From: Lactuca virosa
Taxonomy: Eukaryota > Streptophyta > Magnoliopsida > Asterales > Asteraceae
Direction: 5' to 3'
DNA length: 64,000 nucleotides
Assembly (NCBI GenBank): GCA_928212115.1
Contig: CAKMRJ010004445.1
Span: 83,539,777-83,603,776, forward strand
The position numbers and the translations under genes are program-made. This document shows positions 11,192 through 23,300 of this stretch, one piece after another; positions within the stretch are counted from its first letter, which is position 1; every line of letters begins with the position of its first letter. The notes under the pieces are model-generated. The model had not been told where the DNA came from. It worked only from the letters and a program-made list of their open reading frames with translations, and did no database searches.

Positions 11192-11561
11192 TGTTAGGAA
11201 TAAGTCCGAGATGACGAATGCGGAATATCAAGAACAATCAAGAATCAATCACCATCGTATGCAAGTAATCTGATAAAGGTTTTTGTGTATATTGATTATA
11301 ACATGAACGTACAGAGAAAAACCCTAATCTGGTAAAAAGCTTACCTCAAAATCTAACCTAATGATTATTTATAGGGAACATAAAATATCTACCATAAATA
11401 TAAAATAAATGTCTTAATATAAAACCAATGCCTTAGAAGAGCTCGATTAAGAACTTCTACTGTAAAGGCACCGTAGGGAATCATAAAATGATTAACCCTA
11501 AAAAGGCTTCCCTAAATAACCAAATATGCCAAATCAGTTTCAATATCTCAAATACTCAACA
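11192..11561 (-). repeat. Element C 5' LTR (370 bp)
   Basis: Partner of 426-795, same length, TG...CA ends. It directly precedes the PBS on the minus strand, which makes it the 5' LTR. Confidence 0.9.
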
Positions 11562-12382
11562 GTGTGCATGCAACCCTAATTTGAGGATCTATGTTTTCAC
11601 TATTAGACATACAAGTATTGAACACAAAAACTAGAAACCCTAGGAGGCACATGTAATTTTCGAAATTAACATGTAATTAGGGTTAGGATACATACATTTG
11701 TTGTTATATTGTAATAACAATCAAATCCTTGAAGATCTTGAACTTTGGTAGGAAGCGCCACAAGTGTCGCGCCTCTAATGGCTCACAAACAAACCTAGCA
11801 ACAAAGGATTACTATGGAGAGAGAGAAGGGAAGTGAAAATTCGGCTCTAAGCCTTTCTTCGAGTGCATGGGACGAAATCCAACCCTAAATGGGTTTATAT
11901 AGGTGATAAGGAAGGTTTAGGATAAGGCATGTGTATCTAAGATAACCCTAATCCCTTAACTTCCTCCCTAAGGCTTCCAAGGCACCCTTAGAGCCCAAGG
12001 AAACCTTGGGACACTCTAGATTTCGTTCCCCACCTCTAAGGGAGGTTCTAGAATGCTCAATGCTCAACTTTTGAACATTGTCACCTTTAGCCCCTGCAGT
12101 TTCCATTAATTCCTTTAATCCCAAAATTAATTCCAAATTAATTTCTGATTAAATATTAATTAAGCAATATGATTTTTAATTATTATATTATATCCATTAT
12201 ACATTAATAAATCATTTATCTTGATTTCAAATTAGTTTATTAACCAAGTAATAAATTAATAAATCATTCTTCTCTCTCCAACAATTATCCAATTCAATTG
12301 CCATGTTTGAAGGCAACCTAAAAGGACATTGCTACTATCAATTCAAGTACATACCAATTATAGTTATGGGCTTAGACACCTA
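11562..12382 (-). repeat. Element B solo LTR, main piece (G family)
   Basis: The reverse complement aligns along its length with the G LTRs (27508-28366, 34331-35188). With 391-425 and a last piece at 13171-13183 (accta + atccaaga) it makes one LTR, so B is a solo LTR split by C and E. It also carries the 62-codon open frame seen in both G LTRs (here 11948-12136, minus strand), with five residue differences from the 5' copy. No convincing TSD is left (gatat at 386-390 against gatca at 13182-13186). Confidence 0.8.
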
Positions 12383-12429
12383 TGTTGGATTAGTGTCTAA
12401 GTCCATAACTATAATTGGTATGTACTTGA
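12342..12429. repeat. Head-to-head LTR ends forming a 37-bp inverted repeat
   Basis: The B LTR start (minus strand) and E LTR start (plus strand) share family sequence, so their junction reads as an inverted repeat. Arms are about 12343-12379 and 12393-12429 with one mismatch and a 13-base loop. Confidence 0.75.
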
Positions 12430-13170
12430 CCCGAGAGTAGCATGGTCCATTTGGGTTACACGGCACCAGAACAATCTGAAGGATGGATAATTAAGATGAG
12501 GTTATTTTTGGTTTATTAATATATTATAAGTTCTAATATATTAATATGAAATCATATTATTTAATTATAATTGATCAAGAATTAGTTTGGAATTAATTTT
12601 GTGATCAAAAGAGACTAATTAAATATATGGGGATTGATTATGTAAATCATTCATTCTTATAATGTGGGCTTATGATCCATAGTTCCTTATGTTGGGCTAA
12701 ACCCATGTGATGACCCGCGAATGATCCATGGAGGTTTAAACCCATGGAACATGAGGAATATGGAAGGTCATGCGTATTAGAATTTGCATGGTGTAACCTT
12801 AATTAAGCCACACTATATAAGAACCCCTCTAGCTCATGAAATTGGCACTAGTGGAAACACAAGAGGGCAAGCCGATTTTATGAGTGCAAGTGACCTCTTC
12901 TTAAGTTCCTCCATTTGTTGGTGGTGTTATGTGATTCCATTTTAGGTGCAACACTTAGGGCACTAAGTTCATAAAGGTCCAAGGTTTCTAACTACACTAA
13001 AAGGTATGTCATCTAACTTGTGTTTCATGTTGTTTATACTCCATTGTATGCTAGTTAGGATGATGCTTTGGAATATTGAATGTATGCATGTATAGTAGAG
13101 AAAACATAGATCCAAAGCATCTAGGGTTGCATGTACACCATTGGAGTGTTAGAATGCTTAAAACCTATCA
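12383..13170 (+). mobile_element. Element E: solo LTR (788 bp) of an F-related copia family
   Basis: Starts TGTTGGATTAGTGTCTAAGTCC and ends AAACCTATCA. The perfect TSD ACCTA flanks it (12378-12382 and 13171-13175). Sequence layout follows the F LTR (phrases such as tatattataagttctaatatatt, gatccatgg and a closing gggttgcatgtacac). No internal region is present, so it arose by LTR-LTR recombination. It inserted 8-13 bp from the terminus of the B LTR. A TATA-like CACTATATAAGAACC lies near 12808. Confidence 0.9.
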
Positions 13171-13183
13171 ACCTAATCCAAGA

Positions 13184-14664
13184 TCATCCTCCAAATCAAG
13201 TTATTGGAAACCCAAGCGCTGGTGTTAAAACTCGCTCAGCCACAAGTGTACAAAATGAATGTCATTTTCGGCATTTATCTCAATGGTTGAACCCAAATCC
13301 ATCAAAGAAGCATTAGAACATGTTGATTGGATTACAACCATGCAGGAAGAATTAGCAGAGTTTGATATAAATGAAGTATGGACTCGCGTCCCTCCTCCTC
13401 CGGATCACCAATTGTTGGTACGAGGTGGGTGTTCCGAAACAAGGTAGACAACGCTAGAGTTATCATTCGGAACAAAGCAAGACTGGTTGCCAAAGGATTC
13501 ACACAGATCGAAGGACTTGACTATGACGAGACCTTTGCCCCTGTTGCACGTCTAGAAGCTATCAAAATCTTCCTTGCCTATGTTGCACACAAAGGCTTCA
13601 AGGTTTACCAAATGGATGTTAAGAGACGCTCACTTACTTCCTCAAGCGTTCTGGTTTTCAATGAGGTATTCTCGATCCTACTCTGTTCCGAAGATCAAAC
13701 AGAAAACATCTCATGCTTATCGAAATATACTTTGATGATATCATTTTTGGATCTACGGATTCATCAATGGTTGCTGACTTTGCTAAACTTATGGTTAATC
13801 ATTTCAAAATGAGTATGAACCGTGAATTAAGCTTCTTCCTTGGTCTTCATGTCAAACAAACCAACCGAGGAATTTGAGATGTACATTTCGGAACTCCTCA
13901 AAAAGTACTCAATGGACACCTGTGCCTCAGCCAAGGTACCCATGGATTTCGGACACAAATTTTTTTCGGACTCATCCACTGTTGCAGTCGATGAAAAGAA
14001 GTACAGAGGAATGATTGGATATTTACTCTATCTTACAGCAAGTCCTCCAGACATCATGTTTGCTACTTGTCTTTGTGCCAGATTTCAAGTTAATCGAAAA
14101 ATGTCGCATCTTTTGGCTGTGAAACAAATATTCCGATATCTCAAATGAACAAAGAGTCTCGGAATCTGGTACCCAGCAAACAAGAGTTTTCATCTTCAAG
14201 CTTACTCAGACTCAAACTATGGTGGTCTTCAATTAGATAGAAAAAGCACATCTGGTGGATGTCAATTTTTAGGAGGTCGATTGGTTATTTGGTCATCCAA
14301 GAAGCAGAACTGCATTGCTCTCTCAACAGCCGAAGCAGAATACATTGCTACTGCTAGCTGTACATCTCAAGTTCTCTGGATGAAATCTCAGCTTTTGGGT
14401 TATGGTTACCATTTTCAACGAATTCCAATCTACTGTGATTCTTAAAGTGCAATTGCTATTTCCCACAATCCAATCCAGCACTCCATGACGAAGCACATTG
14501 ATATACGATACCATTTCATTAAAGATCATGTTTTAAATGGTAACATTGAACTTATTTTTGTTCCATCTCACAATGAAATTGCTGATGTCTTTACTATGGA
14601 ATTAGACGAAACCAAGTTCAACGGTTTTATGAACAAAATGGGTATGATGATGCCTGATTCATAA
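13184..14664 (+). pseudogene. Element A pol: reverse transcriptase and RNase H, broken
   Basis: Resumes at the B insertion with DHPPNQVIGNPSAGVKTRS. It goes on through MQEELAEFDINEVWTRVP, then after a frameshift GTRWVFRNKVD, RNKARLVAKGFTQ, DYDETFAPVARLEAIKIFLA and VYQMDVK. A deletion then removes the SAFLNG...YGLKQ part. The next frame holds the catalytic YFDDIIFGST. Further frameshifts precede KYRGMIGYLLYLTASPPDIM, and RNase H reads LQAYSDSNYGG, ALSTAEAEYIATASC and HIDIRYHFIKDH up to a TAA at 14662-14664. At least four frameshifts or stops are visible. The motif set is SIRE-like copia. Confidence 0.85.
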
Positions 14665-15284
14665 TTCTTTCAAGAAGTGTGCACTCTCTGATGGCAACAC
14701 CAGAAAGTAAATTAGTTCCGAAGCAAAATCTTCTCACATCTCGGAACTATTATCTCTCGGAATAATCAGAATCATTTTATGTGTCTTTTTGTCTATCCTT
14801 CCATCTCAGTGTTAAGTTGTACAACTCCTAAGTCTTTTGAAGTTCAAAACCAATATAGTCACATTGGTAACAATCTTATCTCGGAGCCTACTATATAAGA
14901 TCAACCCGGAATTCAAATCTGGACAGGTCGTAAATCTCACTCCGGAAATTTTCAAAATCCTTACTCCGGAATTTTTATTCCATTTCGGAAAAACTCTTGC
15001 TCCGGAATTTCTAAAACTTTGCTTCTGAAATCTTTTTCATGTCTCACTCCGGACGTCTTTTAAAATTCTGTTCCGGAATCTTTTAAAATTTTCAGTCCGG
15101 AATTTCTAAAACTCTGTTCTGGAATTGTATATCCTTTTTTTTGCTCGGAATTCCTCACTCTAGAATTCACACAATTCTTCCGGACTTATTTTCTAAATCA
15201 TTTCATTCCGAAACATACTCTAATTTGTCTGGAACCCTTTGGTTCTGAAATCAAAACATCAATGAAGTCCAAAAGGCTTTTAAG
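14665..15284 (+). other. Element A inter-ORF region with TCCGGAA word array
   Basis: No coding signal. Between about 14890 and 15190 the word CCGGAA, or close variants (CCGGAC, TCGGAA), recurs about every 20-40 bases, often as CTCCGGAATTTCTAAAACTCTG-like units. It lies between RNase H and the 3' extra ORF. Confidence 0.6.
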
Positions 15285-18038
15285 GTGAAACGTTTTTTTA
15301 ACGCTTACTTTTCAAAGATGCTTATCTTTCCACCCTCGAAGTCCGCTCCACGTTTGCACGACTCAATAAAGCAAACATCCCATCGCCGTGTGACGATTTC
15401 TATTTTGCACTCTAATCCATTGAAACCTTTCGTCACCTCAGGTCAACTCACCCCAAAAACGGTAACACATTTAATGCGACCCATTTCTAAATCCGGATTT
15501 CATCATTACCTTTTAACCCGACCCGTTTCCATCACCTATAAAAGCCCCTTCAATTCTTTTTTCTTCTCTTTACGCTCACAAAAACCCTCAAATTGCTCAT
15601 ATCTTCTTTTTGTGCTCTTGTGTTCTTCAAGATTTCTTCCACTTGCAACAATGGCTTGCTCATCACCCTCAAAAATCTCCCAATCTACCCTTAAAATCAC
15701 CAAAACCGTTGCTAAGAAGAAGTCTTCGAAGGGATCGTCGTCATCACAGTCGCCTGAACCCTTCCTTTGTGACACGACACATCTCTTCTCTCTCAATCCC
15801 ATGGATCTTGATGAGCCCATTCGAGTGATGATCGAGTTCATTTCTCATCATCCCATCTCCATTCCGCATACCAAAATTCCAGAACCACCACTTCCACTTT
15901 CTCTTCTTTATACAGCTTTCGAAAGGGTCAAGATCGACAATGACATTCTTGAGACTAAAATTACAAGAGATCGCATCGTTCCAATCCATAAATCCACCTT
16001 CCTCAAAGCGATCGGAGTTAAGGAAAACCCCATTGGCTTCAAAGTTCAAGAACCAACTGCCGAGGAATTTCAACAGTTCCTAAACCACATAGGTTACGAT
16101 CAGGAGTACAAGACGGATGAATTTAAGAAATAAGTCATTTCTGGTCTTTGGACCGTTCTGATGCTCTTCATCATCAGAGGACTGTTCGGAAAGCATGGAG
16201 GTATGGACACCCTCAACAAATATTGGTTGTACATCGTCTACAACATCTTCTCCGGAAAGAGGAACGTTGTTATCTTCCTGAAGTTCTATGGCAAGATTTG
16301 CGGAAGTTTGCCATCAAACGCAAGCACAATGAGATTTCGAGCCCTAGATTTTGGGCACTAACGATCCAAGAGCTCTATCGCGAAAGTTCCGAACTAATTC
16401 AAATTAATACGATTCCAAAAGAGGTATTTGTCTCTTTCAAAACTGTTAAACATTATTGTATTCCGGACCAATCATCCTTCGGACCTATTAGACGCTTACC
16501 GAAACATATGTTGGCCCTTATACCTTCCGGATCTATTCACTTAAAACATCACTTGGAGACTTCGATTGTGTATAACCCAACACAATCTACCCTAGTCCCC
16601 ATTGAGCCCACTCCGGAAGTGGCCAATCATTTTTCATCCGGAGGAAAGAAAAAGAAATCAGCAAAATGGAAATAATCCCCTTCAAAGCCAAAAAACATAA
16701 AGAGAGCCAAACTTGGCTCTTGATCCTAACAGGAACAAGCCAAATACACTCCGGCTGACTCTGGCCGTCCGCTCACCCAACCAACCCACTCTTCCGAAGT
16801 ACCCTTCGGAGATTCAAAATCACATGCACACACTCACAGGGAGTCTGCACATAATCCACCCTCATCTTCCGAAAAAGGTGATGCTGGTGTTGAACAAAGT
16901 TCCTTGCTCCCGGAACAAACCCACATGTCAAATTTGATATCCCAATTTCTTCCACACAAGCACGGTCCGAAACCCCAATTCCGGACCAAACATTCTAAGG
17001 TTGGAGCAGTCCCTCCAACCTCAGGTGCCTCAAATGGTCTGATACCCGGAAAGGTTACAGGACGACCAGGTGCTAATGTTCCTTTATGGGAATATTTTGT
17101 TGACAGGGATCGATCTAAAGTTGAAGCTACTCTTATCTCCATGATAAAGGAGCCATTCAGAGAAACTTGTCGTTTGTTGCTCATGCTGATGATAATACTG
17201 ATTTGGAATTCACTTCCGAAGAAACTCTCCAGACTCAACAACATGACGGTATGCACTCCGATCCTAATGAAGAACTCTCGGATGAAGTAATGTTTAATGA
17301 TGTTGGTGCCTTTATTGCCGCTAATCCTGTACTATCTTCAGTTCACTTCAAGTCAAATCCTTCACCATCAAACCAACTTTTGATTTTGGACTTTCGTCCT
17401 CCTCATCCGAGCATGTTAATGAAGCAACCAATATTGATGAGAAAGTCCCAATCAACCTTGAAGATTAAACTGACTCCACTCCCAAACTTCATGATGATGC
17501 TGCTACTACCAAGCCTGGGCCTTCCGAACCTCCAGTCAATCTGGAACCAAACAAAGCCAAACCTCAAGATTCCACTTCGGACACCGGATCTTCTGCAGGC
17601 AATCACATCGATCCGTTTTGCCCTCCTTGAAGCCCAAGCAAAATGTCTTTGATATAATGAAGAAGGTTGATACTCTCGAAACTTCCGTGGCCGGACTCAA
17701 CACAAAAATTAACGAAAAAGTTTCCATACTATATTCCGAGCTTGATGCCATTCTCCAATCCCTGTCCGAAACAAACAAGTCCGGACCCACTGTTGCTGAA
17801 CACGAAGCCCACCTTGATCAACTCATATCTCTCCGTCTCAAACACACAATCGAAGAAGTTGAACAAAAATATGATACTTCTGTCGATCATTACCTAGATA
17901 CAATCACTTGGATGCTGAAAGTTCATGATGACTTAGTCGCTGCCACCAACGAGCTCATCAAGCAAACTCATGTTCGTCATGAGAAACATATTCAACGATT
18001 GGAGAAAGAGATATGGAAGAAAGATGGAATGAACTTCA
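15285..18038 (+). pseudogene. Element A 3' extra ORF (env-like position), first part
   Basis: Downstream of RNase H, where SIRE elements carry their env-like ORF. The frame opens at 15285, but a likelier start is the ATG at 15651 (MACSSPSKISQS). A TAA at 16131-16133, a frameshift near 16265 and further breaks after 16675 interrupt it. The recognisable order is: a Ser/Lys-rich N-terminus; a region with LYTAFERVKIDNDILETKI; then GKHGGMDTLNKYWLYI, RKFAIKRKHNEISSPRFWAL and HMLALIPSGSIHLKHHLE; a Pro/Ser-rich middle; and a heptad-like stretch (17618-18030) that could form a coiled coil. I see no clear signal peptide or membrane span. F interrupts it at 18039. Its function is not known to me. Confidence 0.6.
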
Positions 18039-18822
18039 TGTTGGATATAGTGTCTAAGTCCATAACTTTATTTGGTATGTACTTGACCCGACCCGGCATG
18101 GTCCATTTGGGTTGCATGGCATTGCAATACTTGGATAGACTAAATGAGAGAATAAGGCACTTATGATTATTAATATATTATAAGTTCTAATATATTGATA
18201 ATAGTATTATTTAATTAGTATTGATCAAGTATTAATCTAGTATTAATTTGGTGATCAAAGTGAGACTAATTAAATATATAGGGTTGATTATGACAATCAT
18301 CAATTCTTTTATGGTGGATTAATGATCCATGGTTTATGGGTTTGGTTATAACCATATGGAGCTCCATGGATAGTCTATGGGAGTTACAAACCCATGGGTC
18401 ATGAGAAATCAAGAGTCATGACAATTAAGGGCATTCATGTGTAAACCCTAATTGTGACAACACTATAAAAGGAACCCTATGGCTAGCAAAATTGTGACCT
18501 AGTGGAACTAGTGTTACTAGAGAGGGCATAACCGATTTTGAGTGCTAGAAGTATTCTCTCAAGTTATTCCAAGTCTTGTGGTGTTGTGTGAAGCATTTGA
18601 GGCACAACATTTGGGTGCTAGGCTCACAAAGTCTTGAAGGAATCCAAGCAACAACAAGGTATGTATTTCTACTAGTTTTATGTTCTATGTAATCCCCATG
18701 CCATGCTAGTTAGGAAATAACCTTGAAAAAGAAATTTGCATGTATATAGAGAAAACATAGATTCAAGGTTATTAGGGTTGCATGTACACTTAGGAAGTGT
18801 TAGAATGCTCAAAAACCCATCA
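18039..18822 (+). repeat. Element F 5' LTR (784 bp)
   Basis: Starts TGTTGGATATAGTG and ends AAAACCCATCA. It contains a likely promoter TATA (CACTATAAAAGGAACCC near 18462). It matches 25123-25898 closely, with extra bases (tggctagcaaaa) near 18480 that the 3' LTR lacks. Confidence 0.92.
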
Positions 18823-20341
18823 GTGGTATCAGAGTCTAGGATTGTTTTCTGTATACTTGATGCAAAACTGCTTAAAAATCGAAAATTCTGCATTCTGACG
18901 ACTGGACTCGCCGAGTCCATGGGGAGGACTCGCCGAGTCCATGAACAAATTCATTCTACTCGCCGAGTAGAATAATGCACTCGGCGAGTAGGTGCGTGCT
19001 GGGCAGTTTTTGAGTTTTGTTGCTGGAAATGGATTAAGATCATTATCCCAATCTGTTTTGGACTTGTAAAATCTGTTTTTCAAAATGATAATGATTATGT
19101 TAACCCATTTTACATGACTTTTATCAATTTTCAAGTATTGTATATGTTTATATGATTTCTTGAAATTGCTTGACATGAATTTGTGTTCATATGAGTTTTT
19201 AGAAGATCATAGGAATTATATGTAACCTCCATGTATGTTTAATTCATGATCTTAATGGCTATGATGGTGTCCATAACTTGTCCTCAAGTTATGGATAACC
19301 AAAAGTCACTTCTTTTAATTATGATTAAAGAACTAAAGAGGTTTCATAAAATGAAGAGTCATCTTTTTATGAACCATTAAAACTCATAAGTTACAAATTG
19401 AAGAGACTTGGAATAGTTTCAAATCTTGCCCTCAAGTTTTGGAATTTGAAAAGTCTTACACTCTAATACTTTAATTCCAAATTAAACCTTAGATTTTTAA
19501 AAAGTTTAAAAATCAACACTTATACTATTATTATAATTTTATTATATAGATATGTATAAGAATATGTCATTCTTACCGTTAGTAGGCCTCATTCACGAAG
19601 CCGGTCTATAAGGGGGGTATAAGGTTGTTGCCTATAAAATGGTGACTTAATGGGTGTCCACTCTCACCTACCGCTTCCTTGATCGGTGGAGGGTCGTTAG
19701 CCGAACGGGTAGGATACGACTTTAAATACTCATTAAAAGTATAATGAATTATAAAGTAACTATACATTATAAATTCCCAATCTTAGTTACTTTAGGTTAC
19801 TTTAGGAAAATGTGAAATTGGTGCTAGCCCATAAAATTACACTTTGTACCTTACCAAGTCGTTAGTGGAGCGTGTGTGGTTAACCGGCACACTAACATGG
19901 ACTAGTAAGAGTGGCAAAGGGTAACTTGACTTTATTATAGATCGGTGGAGCGTGTGTGGTTAACCGGCACATCGATTAGGTAATATTGTTGAGGGTACCA
20001 AGTCAATTTGTATGGTTATTCACACCTTGTTTGTGATCCTCGGCATCCCAGTCACAAACTTGAGAGGGCACAATCGAGATTCAAACATGCCATTGAAAAG
20101 TTCAATGTATCTCAAAAGATCTAGGAGTTTCAAAACCAATAAAACCTAATAATAAAATATTTCGTTCTTATGGTGGAAATTGGTAAATCGTCATTTACCT
20201 ACCTTCAAATATTTTATAGTATGGATTACGGCATCCCTCTTCCAACTATAAATAGTTTGTTGGATCCTAGCCTTAATATTTCATTTGGGTGAATTATTAA
20301 GGATTCCTAATCTAATGAAACTTGTCTTTCTTTCCTTTCAG
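18823..20341 (+). other. Element F untranslated leader with PBS, ACTCGCCGAGT palindromes and a conserved block
   Basis: PBS TGGTATCAGAG follows the LTR after one base. At 18900-18995 four copies of ACTCGCCGAGT or its GGC form occur, several extended to longer palindromes (CTACTCGCCGAGTAG). Bases 19577-20060 share a block with the leader of G (29068-29580), including cctcattcacgaagcc, ataaggggggtataaggtt and two copies of GTGGAGCGTGTGTGGTTAAC (19866 and 19945). There is no long ORF. Confidence 0.8.
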
Positions 20342-23300
20342 ATGTCTTCCAACAATGCTTCTGGCTCAAACCCAACAGGCTCCTTTTCCCTTATGAACTT
20401 GTGTGGTAAGGTCATCTTTGATGGATCCAATTTCAATGAGTGGATCAGAAACATCAGAATGATTACCCGCTATGAGGACAAAGAATATGTCCTCGATAGG
20501 GAGCTTAAGGTTGTGAGTGAAGCCACTGCTACTCCTGAAGAGTTTGCGGAGTTTGTTGCACATGAAAAGGATGCTACTAAAGTAGCATGCATCATGATGG
20601 CCACCATGACTCCTGAACTTCAAAAATCCTATGAAGATTTCTACCCCTATGAGATGCACCTGGATCTGATGGAAAGGTACCATCAGAGCGCGCGTCAGGA
20701 GAGGTATGAAATCATCTCCTCCATGATAACCGCAAGGATGAAGGATGGTGAACCCATCACCGGTCACTTGCAGAAGATGCAAAGGTTCGTTGACCGGTTG
20801 CTGAAGCTAAATGTTGACTTTCCTGAGGAAATGGCGATATTGACAGCTGAAAATGGCCTTAAGGGTAAAGCGGTTGCTACTTCTACTCCTTCAACAGCCC
20901 CTGTTCTGGCTATTGGGCAGGGAAAGGGTAAGAAGAGGAAAAACCCTTCGAAGGGTACCAAGGGTAAGACTCTTGATGGTTCCTCTTCAAGTGGGACAAA
21001 GAAAGGTCCCATTACTCCTTCTTCAAACCCAAAGGAAGCACAGTGCTTCTATTGCCAGGATAAGGGACACTTCAAGCGAAGCTGCCCTAAATATCTGCAA
21101 GATGTAAAGGATGGGAAGGTTAAACCCACCCATGCAGGTATTTACACAATATTGTCTAATAACTCATCTAATGCTAATTCTTGGGTGCTTGATACAGGTT
21201 GTGGTATTCACATCTGTACTGATTTGCAGGCACTAAGAAGAAGTGAGCAAGTGGAGCACGGGAAGATAAACTTAGTCATGGGCAACAGGAAAGCATCACC
21301 TGTTACCAAGATAGGAGTTTATTCTTTATTGCTTAATAATGGGTTAATGTTAGATTTGAATAAGTGTTGTTACTCGCCCGAAATGGCGAGAAATATTATT
21401 TCTTTTCATGGCTTGTACAAACAAGGTTTTTCATTTTCATTTGATAATAAAAATGGTGCTATTAATGTTTATTACAATGATGTATTTTACTTTAAAGCAT
21501 TACCTTGTGATGGTGTATATGAAGCCGTGAATGTTGTAGACAATCTAGGAAATAATGTGTTGTATATTGATTCTTCAGATAGCTTGGATAAAGCATCCTT
21601 GTGGCATTGTCGTCTTGGACATGTTAACAAGAAGCGCATAGGCCAACTCCAAAAGGCTGGAGTCTTGGAATCATTTGACCTCAAGTCAGATGATAGTTGC
21701 GAGTCTTGTTTACTTGGAAAAATGACAAAGTCACCCTTCACAGGTACTTGTGATAGGGGTGAAGGTTTGTTGGACCTTGTACACACGGATGTGTGTGGGC
21801 CCTTCAGAGTTGCTACAAGGGATGCTAATCGCTATTATGTGACTTTTACTGATGATTACAGTAGATATGGATATATTTACTTAATCAAGCATAAGTCAGA
21901 AACCTTTGAAAAGTTCAAAGAGTTTAAGCAGGAAGTGGAGAATCAATTGGGCAGGAACATCAAGATGCTCCGATCCGATCGGGGAGGAGAGTATCTTAGC
22001 ATTGAGTTCCTTGACTATCTTAAGGAATGTGGGATTGTCTCACAATTGACACCTCCCAGAACACCACAGTTGAATGGTGTAGCTGAGAGGCGCAATCGAA
22101 CCTTGTTGGATATGGTTCGTTCCATGATGAGTCGAGCTTCGTTACCAATCTCTTTCTGGGGGTATGCCTTAGAGACTGCCGCCCATATCCTTAATCTAGT
22201 CCCTACTAAAAAGGTTGCCAAAACACCTCACGAGATGTGGACTGGGAAAGTTCCCAATTTGGACCACATCAAGATTTGGGGTTGTGAAGCTTTCGTGAGG
22301 CGTGAGACTCATGATAAGCTTGAACCTCGAAGTGAGAGGTGTATTTTCATCGGCTACCCACAGAGATCCTTTGGTTACCTCTTCTACAGACCCAGTGATA
22401 ATGTGGTCTTTGTAGCAAGAAGAGGAGTCTTTCGTGAGAGAGAATTCATAAGCCAAGGGGACAGTGGGAGGCAAATTGACCTTGAAGAGCTTCAAGAGTC
22501 AAGTGGTGAAGGAACCTCAAATGCTATCGACCAACCTGAGGAGGAAACTCCTGTTGATCCGATAGATGAGTCTGTACCTCCAAGACGTTCCACTAGGGTG
22601 AGGAACACACCTGATTTTTATTATGGTTATCACATCACCACTGAAGGTGATACATTTATTAGTGATAGTACACTAATAGATTTGGATGAACCTAATAATT
22701 ACAGGGAAGCCATGGCAGGCCCTGAGTCTGCTAAATGGAAGGAGGCTATGGACAGCGAGATTCAGTCCATGTATGACAATCAAGTTTGGAACTTGGTTGA
22801 CAATGTACCAGGTCGTAAGACAGTTGGGTGCAAATGGATCTTCAAGAAGAAGACCGACATGGATGGGAAGGTACACACTTATAAAGCGCGACTGGTTGCG
22901 AAGGGCTTTACTCAAACTCCGGGAGTTGACTATGATGAGACCTTCTCACCAGTAGCTAAGATTAAGTCTATTAGAGTATTGTTAGCCATAGCTGCATTTC
23001 ATGATTATGAAATATGGCAAATGGATGTCAAAACCGCTTTCCTTAATGGAAAGTTGGCTGAGGATGTTTACATGGCTCAACCAGAGGGTTTTGTCGATAC
23101 AAGATACCCTAATAGAGTGTGTAAGCTTGATAAATCCATTTATGGATTGAAACAAGCATCTCGCAGATGGAATCTTTGCTTTGATGAGAAAGTCAAAGAG
23201 TTTGGCTTTTCTAGGAGTGAGGATGAGTCTTGTGTGTATGTCAGGGCTAGTGGGAGCATAGTTAGCTTCTTGGTGTTGTATGTGGATGACATACTTCTCA

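Larger units (their letters stand above)
426..11561 (-). mobile_element. Element C: non-autonomous LTR retrotransposon with one ORF, carrying nested gypsy D
   Basis: Two 370-bp LTRs (426-795 and 11192-11561) are nearly identical and end TG...CA. On the minus strand the PBS follows the right LTR (11178-11189, complement of GCTCTGATACCA) and a purine-rich PPT precedes the left LTR. Orientation is therefore minus. Without D, the element is about 3.9 kb and holds one 339-aa ORF and no recognisable protease, integrase or RT. It sits inside the LTR of B: flanks 391-425 and 11562 onward rejoin into one LTR. The TSD is imperfect (ATGTG against GTGTG). Confidence 0.85.

Noticed and set aside
391..13183. 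Element B as a full-length retrotransposon
   Set aside because: Only one LTR remains once C and E are removed, and the flanks are both A pol; no PBS, PPT or interior of B is present.
18829..18975. Short frames over the ACTCGCCGAGT palindromes as a peptide gene
   Set aside because: The region is the untranslated leader of F, directly after the PBS, and the frames have no support.
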